NCBI RefSeq assembly: GCF_000967965.1
Contig: NZ_LACC01000012.1
Coordinates: forward strand, 186,662 to 250,661
Direction of reading: 5' to 3'
Source: Pseudomonas fluorescens
Lineage (GTDB): Bacteria > Pseudomonadota > Gammaproteobacteria > Pseudomonadales > Pseudomonadaceae
Length of the DNA stretch: 64,000 bases
Under the pieces are notes generated by a model. The model saw nothing but the letters and a program-made list of their open reading frames with translations. It was not told the origin of the DNA and made no database searches. The stretch's first letter is position 1, and every line of letters starts with the position of its first letter. The translations under genes were made by a program, and so were the position numbers. This document shows positions 16,901-26,645 of this stretch, piece by piece.

Positions 16901-17951
16901 TCTGCTGGGCGGTGGCGATAGTCCTCCAGCGGAGGCCGGGTCAATCACCCAGCGTCTTCGAAGGCTGTTTCCAACGCTTGACGAAGAGCAACTCGACATC
17001 ATGCGTCGAGAGCACCTGTCCGGCGATCCATCAGGGGCGGTGGCTCGCCTGGAAGGTGAACTCCTTACATTGGTCAATGACCTGGAGACCTGGGCCGCGG
17101 ATGTCCCTGCCGTTCACCCGCTGACCGGGACATCCCTGAATGCCGGAGAGGTCGCCGTGCAGCGCCAGCGCCGGACGCTGTTTGCTCAGACCGTGCAGGC
17201 GAGTTGGCGTCGGCAGCTCACTGATCACAATCGTTTTGATACCGGCCGGTTTTATTCCAGGCTGGATATGCTCGGCGAGCTACCGAAGGTGACGGCCGAC
17301 TTCAGCCATGTTTCCGAGTTCCTGCTGATCAATGACAGTCCGTATCTGCTCATGGGCGATTTCCTCGAAAATTTCCCCAACCTGAGGTTTCTGGCCCTCA
17401 AAGGTTTGCGACTGGACAGGTTTCCAGGTGCAGCCTTGCGTATGCGCGAATTGGTCAGCCTGAGTCTCGAAGGTTGCCATCTGCGTTTGGACGAGGCGTC
17501 CGTGGACGGTCTGGCGCACATGGAGCGACTTGAACGGCTTGACCTGGACAACAACCCGTTGGGGGTGACGCTGCATGTGGGGCACATGAAGGGGCTGGAG
17601 GAGTTGCGACTCAGATCAACGGAGTTGACGGTAGTCCCTGAAGGGTTGTTTGACCTGGAAAAACTGCGCTATGCCGACTTGAGCGGCAATCAAATCGTGG
17701 AACTGCCGGACGAATTGTTCGAGGTCGAAGACGTGCGCGAGGTCGAATACAACTTTGCTGACAACCCATTGAGTGAGTCGAGCAAAATTCGTATTGCTGC
17801 ATATGATGAAAACTCCAGTCTCGACAGAAAACTATTGATTCAGGTTGATGATGGAGTTGAGGGTTTTAGTGAAAGTGAATCATCGAGTGATTCCGAGGTT
17901 GATGATAGTGGGGTGGGTAGTCCCAGTGAGGTGTCCGATGAGGAAAATTGA
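13935..17951 (+). CDS. DUF6543 'dermonecrotic toxin domain' protein with leucine-rich repeats, no NEL domain seen
   Basis: 1338 aa. The N-terminal ~560 residues (IPDWLIQAS, FGVELDVSRTFLRLY, SLLDAALHNFE, HPIKEYPST, LNKILNDARTIAVPTAD) match the large Pseudomonas family annotated as dermonecrotic toxin domain proteins (DUF6543). A hydrophobic stretch lies at about 422-459. Residues about 1135-1285 hold five or six leucine-rich repeats (LERLDLDNNPL, LRYADLSGNQIVELPDELF). Family members usually continue into a NEL-type E3 ubiquitin-ligase domain with a catalytic Cys. Here the protein ends after the repeats in an acidic Ser/Asp/Glu tail. No signal peptide is visible; delivery is unknown. The ribosome-binding site is weak. 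The target-cell effector role is inference from the family. Confidence 0.75.
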   Translation: MVDACSESCTGNSRNRLIEEKIPDWLIQASAHRRLALRRAPVAVADWYRTASEASHATLAQAIKTAWLSQSRLDRVFEPLADVRRFAEPLLQKALKDRFGVELDVSRTFLRLYLPTGIVKGYQVKTLSLLDAALHNFEMKESAANYFDSASCFISEPDTRGHFNVLSINERIGIDVFISICRDLDIGGQYSQQLEAILLPKDAVAKAGLEYRVKSSQKDAFRAAVLLARMNGDIGADSQALLLRLLDGVRSPAMHCYQLQIMTARLTGIMLLAGDLERSSRVEPLLVYIPDDPQHPIKEYPSTLAFKAVLTEQLRSPAYQRFFARFIAHEQRGAFFAALDQQLNVVKWHPPQPADPRPAWRNTPIDKPVLRFHVHKVQSDPWQWLYQGALNKILNDARTIAVPTADEDRQSRWAFWDSVQRVASIILQVATLVAMPFVPFAGELMLAYTAYQLLDETFTGILDWAEGQVAEAADHLLGIAENLAQLAAFGTAAAVVGRVLAVKPSAFVEGLKPVILHDSRTRLWSPDLAPYEQPLSLPTGGATDELGLEHHAGKTFLTLESRTYEVAVDPDSSAYHVRHPERPNAYRPRLTHNGEGAWAHEVERPMEWQGAQLFRRLGHSVAEFSDETARRILTVSGIDEAMLRHLHVHAHRPPALLEDTIRRFKLDQRIQVFREQMLSSDPDIHAKAEVQLQKRLLQMQQVSLPEGQSGDGHLLEALWDVLDEREQKHLLGLSPAPDDPLPARHVRATLLRKRMARWTEEFRTSLFTFMEEVFESAADMDTQQMRRIFPDLPRTIAQELWREASAAERLHLLNRPGMPRRIAHEALFYLRELRLNRACEGLYLHALSSADTDRLALHMLESLEGWKADIRLEVRDGHFEGLLLDSIGAVDTPTRKVLVRRGGLYEAHDERGELLHGPDDLFGAIQHALPQTWRDALDLPHVGQGRDLEQALRRLPLLPRPEVRALFGQPPLEPGSRSPMRLAIGRTGYLLGGGDSPPAEAGSITQRLRRLFPTLDEEQLDIMRREHLSGDPSGAVARLEGELLTLVNDLETWAADVPAVHPLTGTSLNAGEVAVQRQRRTLFAQTVQASWRRQLTDHNRFDTGRFYSRLDMLGELPKVTADFSHVSEFLLINDSPYLLMGDFLENFPNLRFLALKGLRLDRFPGAALRMRELVSLSLEGCHLRLDEASVDGLAHMERLERLDLDNNPLGVTLHVGHMKGLEELRLRSTELTVVPEGLFDLEKLRYADLSGNQIVELPDELFEVEDVREVEYNFADNPLSESSKIRIAAYDENSSLDRKLLIQVDDGVEGFSESESSSDSEVDDSGVGSPSEVSDEEN

Positions 17952-18193
17952 ATATTGTTGTTTGATGTTTATTTGGGTAGCTAAAGATGCATGGAAACAA
18001 TGTTTTTGGTTTTGGAAATAACCTGTAGTTCAGTGTCTGGTTTTGTCTTCTGTAGGTGTTTAGGTCGTTAATTTTAGTCGGTTGAAATGACGCAGGCTGT
18101 TTGCTATTGGTTGTCAGCGTAATGCGGGTTCTGGGTTTTTTGTTAATGCCAGGGTCTGAATTAAATGACGTTGATAAATAATGAGGCTGACTT
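17952..18193. other. AT-rich intergenic gap within the toxin island
   Basis: About 240 bases, T-rich and unlike the surrounding GC-rich DNA. No reading frame, REP or clear terminator is seen. Its 3' end carries GAGG 7 bases before the next ATG. Confidence 0.5.
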
Positions 18194-19183
18194 ATGAACG
18201 ATATGAAAAAACCAACAGTGGCGGGTTATTCGACCCAGGATGAAATTACGATATCGAGCCTGAAAGTAAGATTCGACGCTCCCGGAGTCGAGTCTAAAAG
18301 AATTTTTGCCAACGGCAGGATGCAAGTCCGGATCTTGGTATTTGTCGTCGCGGTCAACCAGTCCGGTGCGCCGGTGCCCTTGCAGTATTTTCCGGACTTG
18401 ATCAGTACACGGCTGATTCGGTTTCATGACGGCCAGCCGTTGGCACAGGACGCCTATGCAGGCGTGCCAGTGCCAGGCTGGAGCGTAAGTGTACTGGAGA
18501 ACAGATATGCCCATGACATGCCGGGAACGACTCCAGCCACTGGAGGGACTGGCGGAACTACGGGCACCCCGCTTGAGTTCTGGGTGTCATCTTCAGAGAT
18601 AGGGCAATTGCATATTGCGGCTGAGGTGACGGTGCAGGGCAAGGTCTATAGAAGCAACAATACGGTGAACCCTGACGGTACAATGAATAATGAAAGCATT
18701 GTCGTTAGTGCTGAGCGGAGTCCGGAATACAGTCATGAACTGTTTTCCTGGAGGTCGCATGAAATCTTCGGTGCATGGAATGGTGTCCGGTTGTTCCGTT
18801 ATGACCTTGGCCTGTACTTGGGCGGGCAACAAGTAAAGCTGATTGATTGGGATACTCATCAGTACGGTGAGTCGGGCCGATGGCCGGTCAAGTTTTGCTA
18901 CACAGGCATGCTTACATCGCTTCGGGGCTCAAGGTCTTTTACGGGGATAATGCTTCCCGTACGAGCAGCAGAAGTTGATGTTGTCGGTGTCAGGTTGCCT
19001 GTTATTCAACGCGTCGGAGAACTGGTTGCTTTTAAAGGTATTCCTCCGGTGTATAAATTCAGTCGTGAAGAGCTGAGGCTGGACCCTTTCTTTTTTACCG
19101 CGTTGGATGAGTTTGGCAACACTCATCATCTGTCATTGGTTGTTGATATTCAAAGCAATGAGTTTTTGTTGGTTAGAGGTTGA
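18194..19183 (+). CDS. Unrecognised 329-aa protein next to RHS gene
   Basis: I do not recognise this protein. It has no signal peptide and no membrane helix. It looks beta-rich, with alternating hydrophobic strands (RMQVRILVFVVAVN, FWVSSSEIGQLHIAAEVTV). A Gly/Thr/Pro linker lies at about residues 113-128 (TTPATGGTGGTTGTP), which suggests two domains. A good ribosome-binding site (GAGG, 7-base spacing) supports expression. It ends 68 bases before the RHS toxin gene on the same strand. A partner, loader or carrier of the RHS protein would fit this position, but this is only inference from location. Confidence 0.65.
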   Translation: MNDMKKPTVAGYSTQDEITISSLKVRFDAPGVESKRIFANGRMQVRILVFVVAVNQSGAPVPLQYFPDLISTRLIRFHDGQPLAQDAYAGVPVPGWSVSVLENRYAHDMPGTTPATGGTGGTTGTPLEFWVSSSEIGQLHIAAEVTVQGKVYRSNNTVNPDGTMNNESIVVSAERSPEYSHELFSWRSHEIFGAWNGVRLFRYDLGLYLGGQQVKLIDWDTHQYGESGRWPVKFCYTGMLTSLRGSRSFTGIMLPVRAAEVDVVGVRLPVIQRVGELVAFKGIPPVYKFSREELRLDPFFFTALDEFGNTHHLSLVVDIQSNEFLLVRG

Positions 19184-19251
19184 GTCGAGGTTTCGGCGGT
19201 TTTTCAGCTTTATGAAGAACCATTCGCACATGACATTTGAAAGGAGTTCAA

Positions 19252-22200
19252 ATGGCTGCTTTAAAACAGGAGAATTTTCATTCTGCGGCATTCAACTTTG
19301 AAGGTTTTCTGGCCGGGGGAGTCGATCCCCGTACGGGTATCTATACCTGTTCTCTGACGCTGGGCGAGTTGACCTCCGGAGTCATGAACGGCCCATCCTT
19401 GCCGGTCAGGCTTTTCTATAGCCCGCTCAATGGCGGCGATGACGGTTTGGGGCAGGGCTGGTCCCTGGCATTGACCCGTTACGACATCGTCAGTGGCATG
19501 TTCACGCTGTCGGCGGGGGAGCGTTACAAGGCGCGGCAGACATCAACGCAACTGGTGTTTGATGAGTTGAAGCTGGAGACGCTCAAAGTTCAGCGCTCCG
19601 GTCCAGGGCGCTTTGACGTTGTGCACAAGAGTGGTTTGCGTGAGCAGTTGCGTGTTTATGGCGACAGCGATCTGGCGGTGCCAATGAAGATCGTTGCCGC
19701 CAATGGTACGGCGATCCTGCTCGATTACACGGCGATCAATGGTGAGCCGGTCCTCGCGGCGGTGCGAGACGAACATCGGACGTTGCTGAGCATCACCCGC
19801 ACCGCAGGGCAGGTGAGACTGACCCAGAATCCCGGTACTCCATGCGAAGCGACCTTTGTACTGAAGTTGGCTAACGATGCAGTGTCCACCATTCGTTTGC
19901 CGGACGGTGGGCTCTGGTCGATGACCTACGAGACCATCAAGGGGCTCGAGTGCCTGACACAAATGACCTCGCCATTGGGCGCCCGTGAGTTGATTCGCTA
20001 CCAGAGTGACGGCCATCGCTTTCCTCCGGGAGCGCCGGTCCCCGCCATTCCCTATGTGATTTCACACACGGTGTTCCCCGGGCAAAAGCAGCCTGCAATC
20101 ACGACGAACTACACCTACTCGCGACAGAATTTCCTGGGCTTTGATGACCCGGATATCCGCTGGTCCAAAGACGGCGATACGCTTTACCAGAGCTCGTCGG
20201 ATTACCACTATGCCTCAACCGAAACGTTGATGAGGGGGCCCGTGGTGCACCGTTCCATCAAGCGAACCTACAACAAATACCATCTGCTGGTCGCGCAAGT
20301 GAGGACCTGCAATCAGAAGCTGACGTCCCAATCGATTGAGTACCACCTTGAGCCCGGCAAGAGCTTCGATCGGCAGCCGGCGCAGTTTCGGATGCCCAAG
20401 GCCCGGACGCTGCGCTATGACAATCGCAAGACCGGGGCCTCTCGCGAAGAAGTGATCAAGACCGAGTTTGACGCCTGGGGCAACCTGCTCAAACAGGTGG
20501 AAGCGAACGGCGTTGTCACCCTTTCGGAGTTTTATCCGGCGGCGGGTGCTGACGGTTGCCCTGCTGATCCTTTGGGTTTTGTGCGTTTTGAAAAGCAAAG
20601 AACCGTGCTCCCCGCATCAGGTTTTGCCGATGCCGCGACTATGCTGGTTCGCTTTCGCTACCGTTCGCTCGGGCAGGCCGGGCAGGCCGGTCACGATGTA
20701 GTCCTTGAGCAGAAAGTGCTTTATGAGCAGGCGACGGCCGGTGACCTCCGGTGTTCACAGGTCGACCTGATGTATGTCGATCAGCCAACGGACACCCTGC
20801 GTCACGGTCTGCTGAAAAAACAGACCACCACCCGTAACGGTATGGCCAATGAAACCGAGTTTTACTACACCTTCAACGATGTCTCGCTCGACCTGAAAAC
20901 CATTGAGACCAGTTTTGATGGCGCCCGCAAAACATCGACCCTGACGTATTCGACACTCAACGGCTTGAAGTTGGCGGAGCAAAGCGAAGACGAAGGGCAA
21001 GTCGAATACACCTACGACGGCCTCGGTCGCGTGCTGAGTGAAACGGTCGCTTCCACATCGGCCTTCGCGGTGACGCGCAGTACGCAATATCAACTGCCGA
21101 GCATTGGTAATGTGCCGGCGGCGACGCTGACGACGGATGTCAACGGCGTACAGCAAAAGACCTGCTTCGACGGTCTTGGCCGGGTGATCTCGATCGATGA
21201 GCAGGATGCCGATCAATCAACACTGGGTGAGTTTCGCCAGGTTTATGCCACGCGCTACGACAGGCTAGGACAATTGACTGACGAAACGCTGACCGACTGG
21301 TGGCCGGGGCAGACGCGAATGCTCAACACTCATTTCGATTTCGATGACTGGGGGCAACTCAAAACCACAGTCCACCCCGATGGTCGCCAGGAACATTGCG
21401 ATTATGATCCGGTCAGCAGGCAGGAGGCGAAATGGCAGGAGGGCATGGGCAAGTCGGTCACCACCTACAATGCATTCGGAAAACCCGACAGCGTTGAGCT
21501 GTTCGATACCGGTGGGCAACGCCAGGGCAAGCATCAGTATGAGTACGACGGACTGGGCCGCAGTGTCGGGCAGACCGACCCGGTCGGCAACCGGACGACT
21601 TTCGAGTATGACGTCTTCAATCGCCTGACCCGCAGCGTTCTACCCGATGCTCATGTGGTGCAGACTGAATATGCCGCTCATAGTGATGAGCCCTTGCCCA
21701 TTGAGGTCACGCTGGCCGGTCGCAGTCTGGGGCAACAACGTTTTGACGGACTTGGGCGCCTGGTTCAGAGCCGTTGTGGCGGCCGGACGACCGATGCCGG
21801 ATACGAGGCCGGTTTCAGCCAGCCAGCCTGGAAGCAGATGCCCAGCGGCGAGCGGATCGAGTTTCAATATGAGCACCACTTGGGTGGCCGCGTGAAGGAG
21901 CGCAAGGCGACCGGTCTGTTGGCCCGTTACGAGTATCACCCGCGACTCGGCGAATTGACCAAGTGCGTCGAGCAACAGCGCGAAACCCGACTGGAGTACT
22001 ACCGGTCCGGGCGTCTCAAGCGTGAGACCTTGAAGGTGGAGGCGGTCGAGAAGAGCCTCTCCTACACGTATACGCTGCTCGGTCGGCCGCTCAGTTGCAC
22101 CGATGTGCTGGGTGAGGAACACAAGACTGAATACGACGAACAAGGGCGCCCGAAATCCTTTGCGCAGCCTGCGCTCAAAGCCACGTTTGCCTACAACGCA

Positions 22201-23982
22201 CTGGGGCAACTGTCGACCGTTGATGCACGAGCAACCGATGGCCAGGGTTCGATGGTGACCCGGTTGATCTACGATGATCTGGGGCGTGAAGTCACGCGCA
22301 CATTCGAAGTGAGTGGTGGCATTACGCGGACCCTGTCGTCGAGCTACACCCTGGCGGGGAAGCTGGCGCAAAAGACCCTGAAGCAGGGAGATGAAGTCGT
22401 GCGCAGCGAGCAGTTCTCCTACGACTCGCGCGGCCGGCTTGGCAACTATTCCTGTACGGGCACACAACGACCGCTGGACGCCCAGGGCAAAGAAATCATC
22501 CGGCAGTGCTATGTGTTCGACGCCTTCGACAACATCGTGTCCCTGGAAACCGAATTTCCCGGTGGCCGCAATCTCGAGTTGTTCGAATTCAGCGCCAGTG
22601 ATCCGACCCAATTGACGGGCATTCGCAACAGTCATGCGGATTACCCGGCGCCCGTCGTGTTGCAGTACGACGCCAACGGTCACTTGATCGTCGACGAACA
22701 AGCGCGTCGGCTGACTTACGATGCGTTAGGGCGCCTGACTCAGGTGGCGGGTGCCGTCGGGGCGGTGGTACGCAGCTATCACTACGATGCGCGGGATCAA
22801 TTGGCGGAACTGTCGCAGCCGTCAGGCACGGCGATCCAGTGTTTCTACCGGGCCGGGCGGGCGATCAACGAAATCTGTGGTCCGGACGCCAGCACTTCAT
22901 TGCGTCAGGACGACATTTTGCTGGGCCAGGACCGCAAGGGCGACGCTGCCGGCGTTCGCTTGCTGGGTATCGATCAGCAACAGACCACGCTGACCGAGCT
23001 TCTGGCTGGACAGAGTCGCCATGTGGCCTACAGCCCTTATGGACATAGTCCGTCAGAAGGCGGGCTGTTGAGCCTGTTGCGCTTCGCCGGCGAGCCACTC
23101 GATCCTCTGACCGGTTTGTATCTGCCGGGCAATGGCTATCGAGCCTACAGCCCAGCACTGATGCGCTTTATCAGCCCGGACAACCTCAGCCCCTTCGGCG
23201 CCGGTGGCTTGAACCCCTACGCCTACTGCGCGGGCGACCCGATTAATCGCATAGACCCGACCGGGCACATTTGGCAGTCGTTGCTTGGCATCACCCTGTC
23301 TGTTGTCGGCCTGGCACTCAGTGTTGCCACCCTGGGTGCGGCCACGCCCTTGGCATTGTTGAGCATATCGCTCGCGGCCACATCGACCGCGTTAGCAATT
23401 TCCGGGATTGTCGTGGATGAACTTGCGCCGGATTCTGGCGTTGGTGACGCACTGGGCTGGGCGAGTCTGGTCACGGGCGGGTTGTCCGCAGCCTGCGGGG
23501 TAGGTGCCTTGGGTCGAAGTGCGGTCAAGGCAGGCAACAGGCTGGCCGGGGCCTACAAGTCGGGGCTGAGCAGCGATCCAAAAGCGGCGGCCAAGGCGAT
23601 GGCCAGCGGGATGGGAAAGGCCAAAAAAGCCTCGGGCATCGTCAAGGGCAAGGGGGCCAAAAAGGCCGCGAAGGCAGCCCAGGCCGGTGAAAGCGGTCCG
23701 AGTACCCCGACGCGGTGGACGCGAACCGGTATTGGTGACGAGTCAATCCCGTCAGACCTGAAGCCGGCCTACCGGGGCGAATGGGAGAAGTTCAAAGGCG
23801 GTCTGGATCAGGGGCTTCATCCCAAGCAGGCGGCCGAGCTGATGGATGACCCGTTTTTCAAGAAACTGAGTGGCGCCAATAATCAATGGACGGTGCGCAT
23901 CGGAGGCAAGGACCGTGTTTCGTTCGCGATCCACGACAGAAGCCACGAAGTGCAGATCCTGCAAATCGGCGGGCATCCCTGA
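19252..23982 (+). CDS. RHS-repeat protein with C-terminal RelE/ParE-like toxin domain
   Basis: 1576 aa. The start is ATG 19252 with AAGGAG 5 bases upstream; an in-frame TTG at 19237 lacks such a site. An N-terminal region ([17 protein letters not shown]) leads into many YD/RHS repeats (about 250-1270: [26 protein letters not shown]), which form a shell around the toxin in this family. The RHS core ends near residue 1336 ([19 protein letters not shown], then NRIDPTGH), the usual self-cleavage region. Then come hydrophobic segments (about 1343-1390) and a Lys/Ala linker. The last ~75 residues have a RelE-like pattern ([32 protein letters not shown]), predicting an mRNA- or ribosome-directed toxin. 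No PAAR domain is seen. No immunity gene follows. Confidence 0.82.
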   Translation: MAALKQENFHSAAFNFEGFLAGGVDPRTGIYTCSLTLGELTSGVMNGPSLPVRLFYSPLNGGDDGLGQGWSLALTRYDIVSGMFTLSAGERYKARQTSTQLVFDELKLETLKVQRSGPGRFDVVHKSGLREQLRVYGDSDLAVPMKIVAANGTAILLDYTAINGEPVLAAVRDEHRTLLSITRTAGQVRLTQNPGTPCEATFVLKLANDAVSTIRLPDGGLWSMTYETIKGLECLTQMTSPLGARELIRYQSDGHRFPPGAPVPAIPYVISHTVFPGQKQPAITTNYTYSRQNFLGFDDPDIRWSKDGDTLYQSSSDYHYASTETLMRGPVVHRSIKRTYNKYHLLVAQVRTCNQKLTSQSIEYHLEPGKSFDRQPAQFRMPKARTLRYDNRKTGASREEVIKTEFDAWGNLLKQVEANGVVTLSEFYPAAGADGCPADPLGFVRFEKQRTVLPASGFADAATMLVRFRYRSLGQAGQAGHDVVLEQKVLYEQATAGDLRCSQVDLMYVDQPTDTLRHGLLKKQTTTRNGMANETEFYYTFNDVSLDLKTIETSFDGARKTSTLTYSTLNGLKLAEQSEDEGQVEYTYDGLGRVLSETVASTSAFAVTRSTQYQLPSIGNVPAATLTTDVNGVQQKTCFDGLGRVISIDEQDADQSTLGEFRQVYATRYDRLGQLTDETLTDWWPGQTRMLNTHFDFDDWGQLKTTVHPDGRQEHCDYDPVSRQEAKWQEGMGKSVTTYNAFGKPDSVELFDTGGQRQGKHQYEYDGLGRSVGQTDPVGNRTTFEYDVFNRLTRSVLPDAHVVQTEYAAHSDEPLPIEVTLAGRSLGQQRFDGLGRLVQSRCGGRTTDAGYEAGFSQPAWKQMPSGERIEFQYEHHLGGRVKERKATGLLARYEYHPRLGELTKCVEQQRETRLEYYRSGRLKRETLKVEAVEKSLSYTYTLLGRPLSCTDVLGEEHKTEYDEQGRPKSFAQPALKATFAYNALGQLSTVDARATDGQGSMVTRLIYDDLGREVTRTFEVSGGITRTLSSSYTLAGKLAQKTLKQGDEVVRSEQFSYDSRGRLGNYSCTGTQRPLDAQGKEIIRQCYVFDAFDNIVSLETEFPGGRNLELFEFSASDPTQLTGIRNSHADYPAPVVLQYDANGHLIVDEQARRLTYDALGRLTQVAGAVGAVVRSYHYDARDQLAELSQPSGTAIQCFYRAGRAINEICGPDASTSLRQDDILLGQDRKGDAAGVRLLGIDQQQTTLTELLAGQSRHVAYSPYGHSPSEGGLLSLLRFAGEPLDPLTGLYLPGNGYRAYSPALMRFISPDNLSPFGAGGLNPYAYCAGDPINRIDPTGHIWQSLLGITLSVVGLALSVATLGAATPLALLSISLAATSTALAISGIVVDELAPDSGVGDALGWASLVTGGLSAACGVGALGRSAVKAGNRLAGAYKSGLSSDPKAAAKAMASGMGKAKKASGIVKGKGAKKAAKAAQAGESGPSTPTRWTRTGIGDESIPSDLKPAYRGEWEKFKGGLDQGLHPKQAAELMDDPFFKKLSGANNQWTVRIGGKDRVSFAIHDRSHEVQILQIGGHP

Positions 23983-24002
23983 TTTGTTTACATTGGCGCA
24001 GG

Positions 24003-25082
24003 TTACAGCGGCGTTGCCTGCCGCTCGGCATGCTGGCGTAGCGCCCACTCCACATGCTCCCTGACCAACTCCGACGGATACTCCCGTCGCGCCTTCAGCG
24101 CCTCCAGCACCGGGATCGTTGAAGGCGCATTCCCCAGCCCCACCGCCAGGTTGCGCAACCAGTTTTCGTAACCGGTCCGGCGCAGCGGCGAGCCTTCGGT
24201 GCTGCTGAGAAATTTCTCTTCATCCCACATGAACAGTTCCGCCAGCCCGGCATTGTCCAGATTGTGCCGCGGCTTGAAGTCGCTTTCACCGGACGGGCGG
24301 GCGAAGCGGTTCCATGGGCAGACGATCTGGCAGTCATCGCAACCGAACACCCGGTTGCCGATCAGCGGCCGCAAGTCTTCAGGGATCGCGCCTTTGAGTT
24401 CGATGGTCAGGTAGGAAATGCAGCGTCGGGCATCCAGCACATAGGGGCCGACGAAGGCGTTGGTTGGGCAGATGTCGAGGCAGGCGCTGCACCGCCCGCA
24501 GTGTTCGGTGGCGTGGGGCGGGTCGACCGGCAGCGGCAAGTCGACGAACAGTTCGGCGAGGAAGAAATAGCTGCCTGCCTTGCGATTCAAGACCAGGGTA
24601 TTTTTGCCGATCCATCCAAGACCCGCCTGTTCGGCGATGGCTTTTTCCAGCACCGGCGCGCTGTCGACGAAGGCACGAAAGCCGAACGGGCCGATCTCGG
24701 CCTGAATTTTTTCCGCCAGTTGTTGCACGCGTTTGCGGATCAGCTTGTGGTAATCACGGCCCAGAGCATAACGGGAGACGTAGGCTTTTTCCGGTTGGGC
24801 CAACACTTTCGCCATTTGGGTGTCGCCGGCCAGGTAGTCCATGCGCAGCGAAACCACGCGCAACGTACCCGGCACCAGCTCTTCCGGGTGCGAGCGTTTG
24901 CTGCCGTGGGCGCCCATGTAGTCCATTTCGCCGTGGTAGCCGGCTTCGAGCCAGCGTTCCAGGTGCTGCTCATGCTCGGCCAGGTCGAGGCCGCTGATGC
25001 CGACTTGCTGGAAGCCCAGCTCGCGACCCCAGTCCTTGATGGATTGGGCGAGAGCAGGCAGGTCTGTGGTAATAGCGGGCAT
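24003..25082 (-). CDS. queG: Epoxyqueuosine reductase QueG
   Basis: 359 aa. Reduces epoxyqueuosine to queuosine in tRNA using cobalamin and two 4Fe-4S clusters. The cluster ligands are in CGRCSACLDICPTNAF and CDDCQIVCPWNRF. The start is ATG 25082 (MPAITTDLPALAQ); upstream in-frame codons would run into the divergent nnr gene. Its stop lies 20 bases from the convergent RHS toxin gene, leaving no room for another gene. Confidence 0.95.
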   Translation of the reverse strand: MPAITTDLPALAQSIKDWGRELGFQQVGISGLDLAEHEQHLERWLEAGYHGEMDYMGAHGSKRSHPEELVPGTLRVVSLRMDYLAGDTQMAKVLAQPEKAYVSRYALGRDYHKLIRKRVQQLAEKIQAEIGPFGFRAFVDSAPVLEKAIAEQAGLGWIGKNTLVLNRKAGSYFFLAELFVDLPLPVDPPHATEHCGRCSACLDICPTNAFVGPYVLDARRCISYLTIELKGAIPEDLRPLIGNRVFGCDDCQIVCPWNRFARPSGESDFKPRHNLDNAGLAELFMWDEEKFLSSTEGSPLRRTGYENWLRNLAVGLGNAPSTIPVLEALKARREYPSELVREHVEWALRQHAERQATPL

Positions 25083-25145
25083 GAGACGAGAGAAACCGGA
25101 GCTGAGGTGCGTATAATTCTGCCAGACATCGGAGCCCGAAGACGC

Positions 25146-26645
25146 ATGCCGCACACTAAAGATGAATTACCCGACGCGCTGTATAGCGCCGCCCAGGTAC
25201 GAGCACTCGACGCGAGCCTGATTGCCGCCGGCACAGCGGGCTTCGAATTGATGCAGCGCGCGGCGCGAGCGACGTGGCGGGCGCTGGTGCGGCAATGGCC
25301 GACAGCGAACGAACTGAGCGTGCTGGCCGGACATGGCAACAACGCCGGGGACGGGTATCTGGTGGCCGTATTGGCCCAGCGTGCCGGTTGGTCGGTGCGG
25401 GTGCTGGCGGTAGGGGAACCGCAGCGCTTGCAGGGTGATGCGGCGTTGGCCCATGCCGAGGCGGTGTCTCAAAATGTGCTCATCGAGCCTTGGACGGCAC
25501 AATCCGGATTGCGCGGCATTGTGCTGGATGCTTTGCTTGGCACTGGTCTGAGCGGCGATGTCCGTGAGCCGTATACCAGCGCCATCGCCGCGATCAATGC
25601 CAGCGGGCTGCCGGTTGCGGCGGTGGATATTCCGTCAGGATTGTGCGCGGATACGGGGCGCATCCTTGGTCATGCCGTGCATGCCGACCTGACGGTCACG
25701 TTCATTGGCTTGAAGGTGGGGTTGTTCACCGGCGAGGCGGCCAATGTGGTCGGTGAACTGCTGTTCAACGACTTGCACGCTGACCCACAGCTGATAGAAG
25801 GCGCTGCTTTCACCGCCCGTCGCCTGACCGCTGCTAACCTGCAGCGTCCAACGGCGCGGGCACAGGCTTCCCATAAAGGTAAGTTCGGCCATGTGTTGCT
25901 GATCGGTGGCGACCGTGGGTTGGGTGGCGCGATTCTGCTGAGCGCGCAAAGTGCGCTGCGCAGCGGGGCGGGCATGGTGTCGGTGGCGACTCGCAGCGAA
26001 CATGTGTGCGCCGCGCTGGCGCGGATCCCCGAGGCGATGGTACTGGGCACTTCGTCGGCCAATCAGTTGATGGGTTTGCTTCAAAAAGTTTCTGTGTTGG
26101 TTGTCGGTCCGGGGCTGGGCCAGGCTGGCTGGGGGCGCAGCTTGTTGTCGGCCGCTGCCAATGCACCGCTGCCGCAAGTCTGGGACGCCGATGCGCTGAA
26201 CATGTTGGCCGAGGAGCGTGTGAGTTTGCCCGGCAATTGCGTGATCACTCCGCATCCGGGCGAAGCGGCACGTTTGCTTGGGGTGAGCACTGCCGACGTT
26301 CAGTCTGACCGTCCCGCCGCAGCCCATGCCTTGAGTAAAAAATATACAGCTGTCGTCGTACTGAAAGGTGCCGGCAGCCTGATCGCTCATCCCGATGGGC
26401 GTCTGGCGCTGTGTCGTCAGGGGCACCCGGCCATGGCCACCGCTGGTTTGGGCGATGTGCTGGCCGGTTTGCTCGGCGCATTGCTGGCCCAGGGCATGGA
26501 GCCATTCGACGCAGCATGCCTGGCGGTCTGGTTGCACGCCAATGCCGGCGAGCAACAAGGAAAATTCGGCCGTGGGCTGGCGGCCAGTGATCTGATTCCA
26601 GCCATTCGTCAGTTGTTGGAGGAGCAAGCACCGTGTCTGAAGTAA
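25146..26645 (+). CDS. nnr: Bifunctional NAD(P)HX epimerase / ADP-dependent dehydratase
   Basis: Repairs hydrated NAD(P)H. The 499-aa protein joins a YjeF-N epimerase (about 1-215: GNNAGDGYLVA, IVLDALLGTGLSG) to a carbohydrate-kinase-like dehydratase (about 225-495: GGDRGLGGAILLSA, GPGLGQAGWG, ATAGLGDVLAGLLGAL). The ATG at 25146 lies 63 bases from the divergent queG start. The end overlaps the tsaE start by 13 bases, starting the nnr-tsaE-amiB-mutL-miaA-hfq gene run also known from E. coli. Confidence 0.94.
   Translation: MPHTKDELPDALYSAAQVRALDASLIAAGTAGFELMQRAARATWRALVRQWPTANELSVLAGHGNNAGDGYLVAVLAQRAGWSVRVLAVGEPQRLQGDAALAHAEAVSQNVLIEPWTAQSGLRGIVLDALLGTGLSGDVREPYTSAIAAINASGLPVAAVDIPSGLCADTGRILGHAVHADLTVTFIGLKVGLFTGEAANVVGELLFNDLHADPQLIEGAAFTARRLTAANLQRPTARAQASHKGKFGHVLLIGGDRGLGGAILLSAQSALRSGAGMVSVATRSEHVCAALARIPEAMVLGTSSANQLMGLLQKVSVLVVGPGLGQAGWGRSLLSAAANAPLPQVWDADALNMLAEERVSLPGNCVITPHPGEAARLLGVSTADVQSDRPAAAHALSKKYTAVVVLKGAGSLIAHPDGRLALCRQGHPAMATAGLGDVLAGLLGALLAQGMEPFDAACLAVWLHANAGEQQGKFGRGLAASDLIPAIRQLLEEQAPCLK

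Noticed and set aside
23752..24055. Small minus-strand frames over the RHS toxin end as possible immunity gene
   Set aside because: They are out-of-frame shadows of the toxin domain and queG end, Arg/Cys-rich, without a ribosome-binding site.
24264..25145. Upstream extension of the nnr frame
   Set aside because: It would run through queG antisense; the real start is ATG 25146, giving the family N-terminus.
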